Source: Bacillus inaquosorum KCTC 13429 (GTDB taxonomy: Bacteria > Bacillota > Bacilli > Bacillales > Bacillaceae). Taken from it: a DNA stretch of 64,000 nt. A program made the translations under genes and the position numbers. Position 1 is the first letter of the stretch. Each line of letters begins with the position of its first letter. The notes below the pieces were generated by a model. It saw only the letters and a program-made list of their open reading frames with translations. It did not search any database and was not told the DNA's origin. The stretch spans positions 1 to 64,000 of the forward strand of contig NZ_AMXN01000004.1 in the NCBI RefSeq assembly GCF_000332645.1. The letters run 5' to 3'. Positions 62,480 through 64,000 of the stretch are shown piece by piece.

Positions 62480-64000
62480 TTATTTTTCAATCTTCACAAT
62501 GTCTTCTTGCTCTCTGTTAACTGAGCCGCTTGCTTTAATGCTGACTGTTTCTCCCTCAGCAAGGTTCGTAAACACAATCGGTGTCATGAGAGACGGTACA
62601 TTCGGTTTGACTGCGTCCAGATCAACTTCAAGAAGTTTTTGTCCAGGTTCAACGCGGTCTCCTTCTGATACGAAAGACGTAAATCCTTCGCCCTTCAGGC
62701 TGACCGTATCAATACCAAAGTGGATCAAAATTTCTCTTCCGCCGTCTGATTGCAGGCCGATTGCATGTTTCGTCGGGAACACATTTAGAATTTTTCCTCT
62801 AACCGGTGATACGACAATACCTTCAGAAGGGAGAATCGCAAAACCGTCACCCATCATTTTTCCTGAGAAAACTTGGTCAGGAACATCAGTAATCGGGTGA
62901 ATTTCACCGGTAATCGGAGAAACGAAAACTTCCTCGCCGATTTCATTTTGCAGCGGTTCTGCAATGACCTCCTCAACCTGCTGACCTACTTCCTCTTGAG
63001 CAGATGTTTTCGGTTCAGGTCTTGGTTTGCGTCCCGCAATGATGTCTTGCATTTGTGTTTTTAAACCGTCAGAACGCGGTCCGAAAATAGCCTGAATGTT
63101 GTTGCCGACTTCCAGTACCCCGGATGCCCCAAGCTGTTTCAGACGGTCTTTATCAACCTTTTTCTGATCGTTTACAGTCACACGCAGACGAGTGATACAA
63201 GCATCAAGGTGTTTGATGTTTTCCTGGTCACCCATTGCCTGAAGGATCTCATAAGGAAGATCTCCTGCTTCACCAGTTTTCCCAGATGCTGCTGTTTCTT
63301 CCGTAGCATCCTCGCGTCCAGGTGTTTTCAAATTAAATTTGCGGATGGCAAATCGGAATCCGAAGTAGTAAATGACCGCCAGCCCTAAGCCGACAGGAAT
63401 CACAAGCCACCATGCCGTCCGGTTCGGCAAAATACCGAATAGGAAGTAGTCAATTAAACCGCCGGAGAATGTCATACCAATCTTAACATTCAACAGCTGC
63501 ATGACCATGAATGAAAGTCCCGCAAACACACAGTGAATCGCAAACAGGATAGGGGCAACGAATAAGAATGAGAATTCCAAGGGCTCTGTGATCCCTGTTA
63601 AGAAGGATGTCAAGGCCGCTGAACCCATAATACCTGCAACGAGTTTTTTGTTTTGCGGTTTTGCTTCATGATAAATGGCAAGCGCCGCGGCAGGCAGACC
63701 AAACATCATAAATGGATATTTACCTGTCATAAACGTACCTGCTGTTAACTGTACGCCGTCTTTAATCTGCGCCATAAAGATACGCTGATCCCCGCGGATG
63801 ATTTCCCCTGCTGCACTCTTATAGCTGAAGAATTCATACCAGAACGGCGAATAGAAAATGTGGTGCAAACCGAATGGGATAAGCGAACGTTCAATCACCC
63901 CGAAGATAAATGCAGCAAGGGTTGGATTCGCTTCCACTAATCCTGTTGAAAAGGCATTCAATCCATGCTGGATCGGAGGCCAGATCACTAACATAATAAG
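62480..64000 (-). CDS. ptsG: glucose-specific PTS enzyme IICBA, 5' end outside the window
   Basis: The C-terminal ~506 residues of a ~699-residue glucose permease. The visible part has the end of the EIIC membrane domain (to about local residue 215), EIIB with phospho-Cys in [10 protein letters not shown] (local about 262), a linker rich in Glu/Gln, and EIIA with phospho-His in [10 protein letters not shown] (local about 434). The frame is open to the window edge. It is the first gene of ptsGHI; its GlcT-controlled leader is off the window. Confidence 0.96.

Overview
The window is a near-continuous block of Bacillus subtilis-group chromosome. Gene content and order match, in reverse, the ptsG-to-adeC segment of the B. 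subtilis 168 map. From high to low coordinates it reads ptsG-ptsH-ptsI, splAB, ykwB, mcpC, ykwC, ykwD, pbpH, kinA, patA, cheV, ykyB, ykuC to ykuV, rok, yknT, the molybdopterin cluster, yknUV, yknWXYZ, fruRKA, sipT, ykoA, ykpA/B, ampS, ykpC, mreBH, abh, kinC, ykqA, ktrC and adeC. Proteins look close to but not identical with what I remember of 168 (for example YkuD, KinA, the Rok tail and YkwD length), and an accessory locus is inserted. I therefore read it as a member of the subtilis species complex other than 168 itself. This rests on remembered sequences, not a database search.

Layout. Positions 1-11.1 kb hold purine salvage (adeC, 3' end off the window), K+ uptake (ktrC), sporulation kinase KinC, the AbrB paralogue Abh, MreBH, aminopeptidase AmpS and an ABC-F ATPase. 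Positions 11.1-15.7 kb hold SipT and the fruRKA fructose operon. Positions 15.7-23.1 kb hold the sigma-W yknWXYZ toxin-protection operon and the heterodimeric ABC exporter YknUV. Positions 23.3-27.5 kb hold moaD-moaE-mobB-moeA-moeB-mobA. Positions 27.6-41.7 kb hold a sporulation coiled-coil protein, Rok, thiol peroxidase genes, an MscS channel, dapH-dapL, the Fur-regulated flavodoxins, CcpC, DarB, AbbA, YkuK/J, the iron-sparing sRNA FsrA, YkuI and FadH. Positions 41.8-52.0 kb hold YkuE, the spore L,D-transpeptidase YkuD, CheV, PatA, KinA and PbpH. Positions 52.3-64 kb hold YkwD, the accessory locus, YkwC, McpC, YkwB, spore photoproduct lyase and the general PTS proteins.

The most notable region is 53.2-55.1 kb, between ykwD and ykwC. 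It carries an intact streptogramin B lyase gene (vgb) whose catalytic residues are all present. It is preceded by a roughly 300-nt leader containing (i) a strong intrinsic terminator ending about 33 nt before the vgb start codon, (ii) a 10-nt upstream segment perfectly complementary to the 5' arm of that terminator, and (iii) a 28-codon leader ORF that runs through the terminator and overlaps the vgb start by ATGA. This looks like antibiotic-responsive transcription attenuation. The flank towards ykwD holds a decayed, unidentified reading frame.

A second relic, a truncated and frameshifted manganese catalase gene, lies beside the FsrA sRNA gene (39.1-39.4 kb). The last ~45 bases of adeC at the window edge look abnormal and may be poor sequence. 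I see no rRNA, tRNA, CRISPR array, IS element or prophage.
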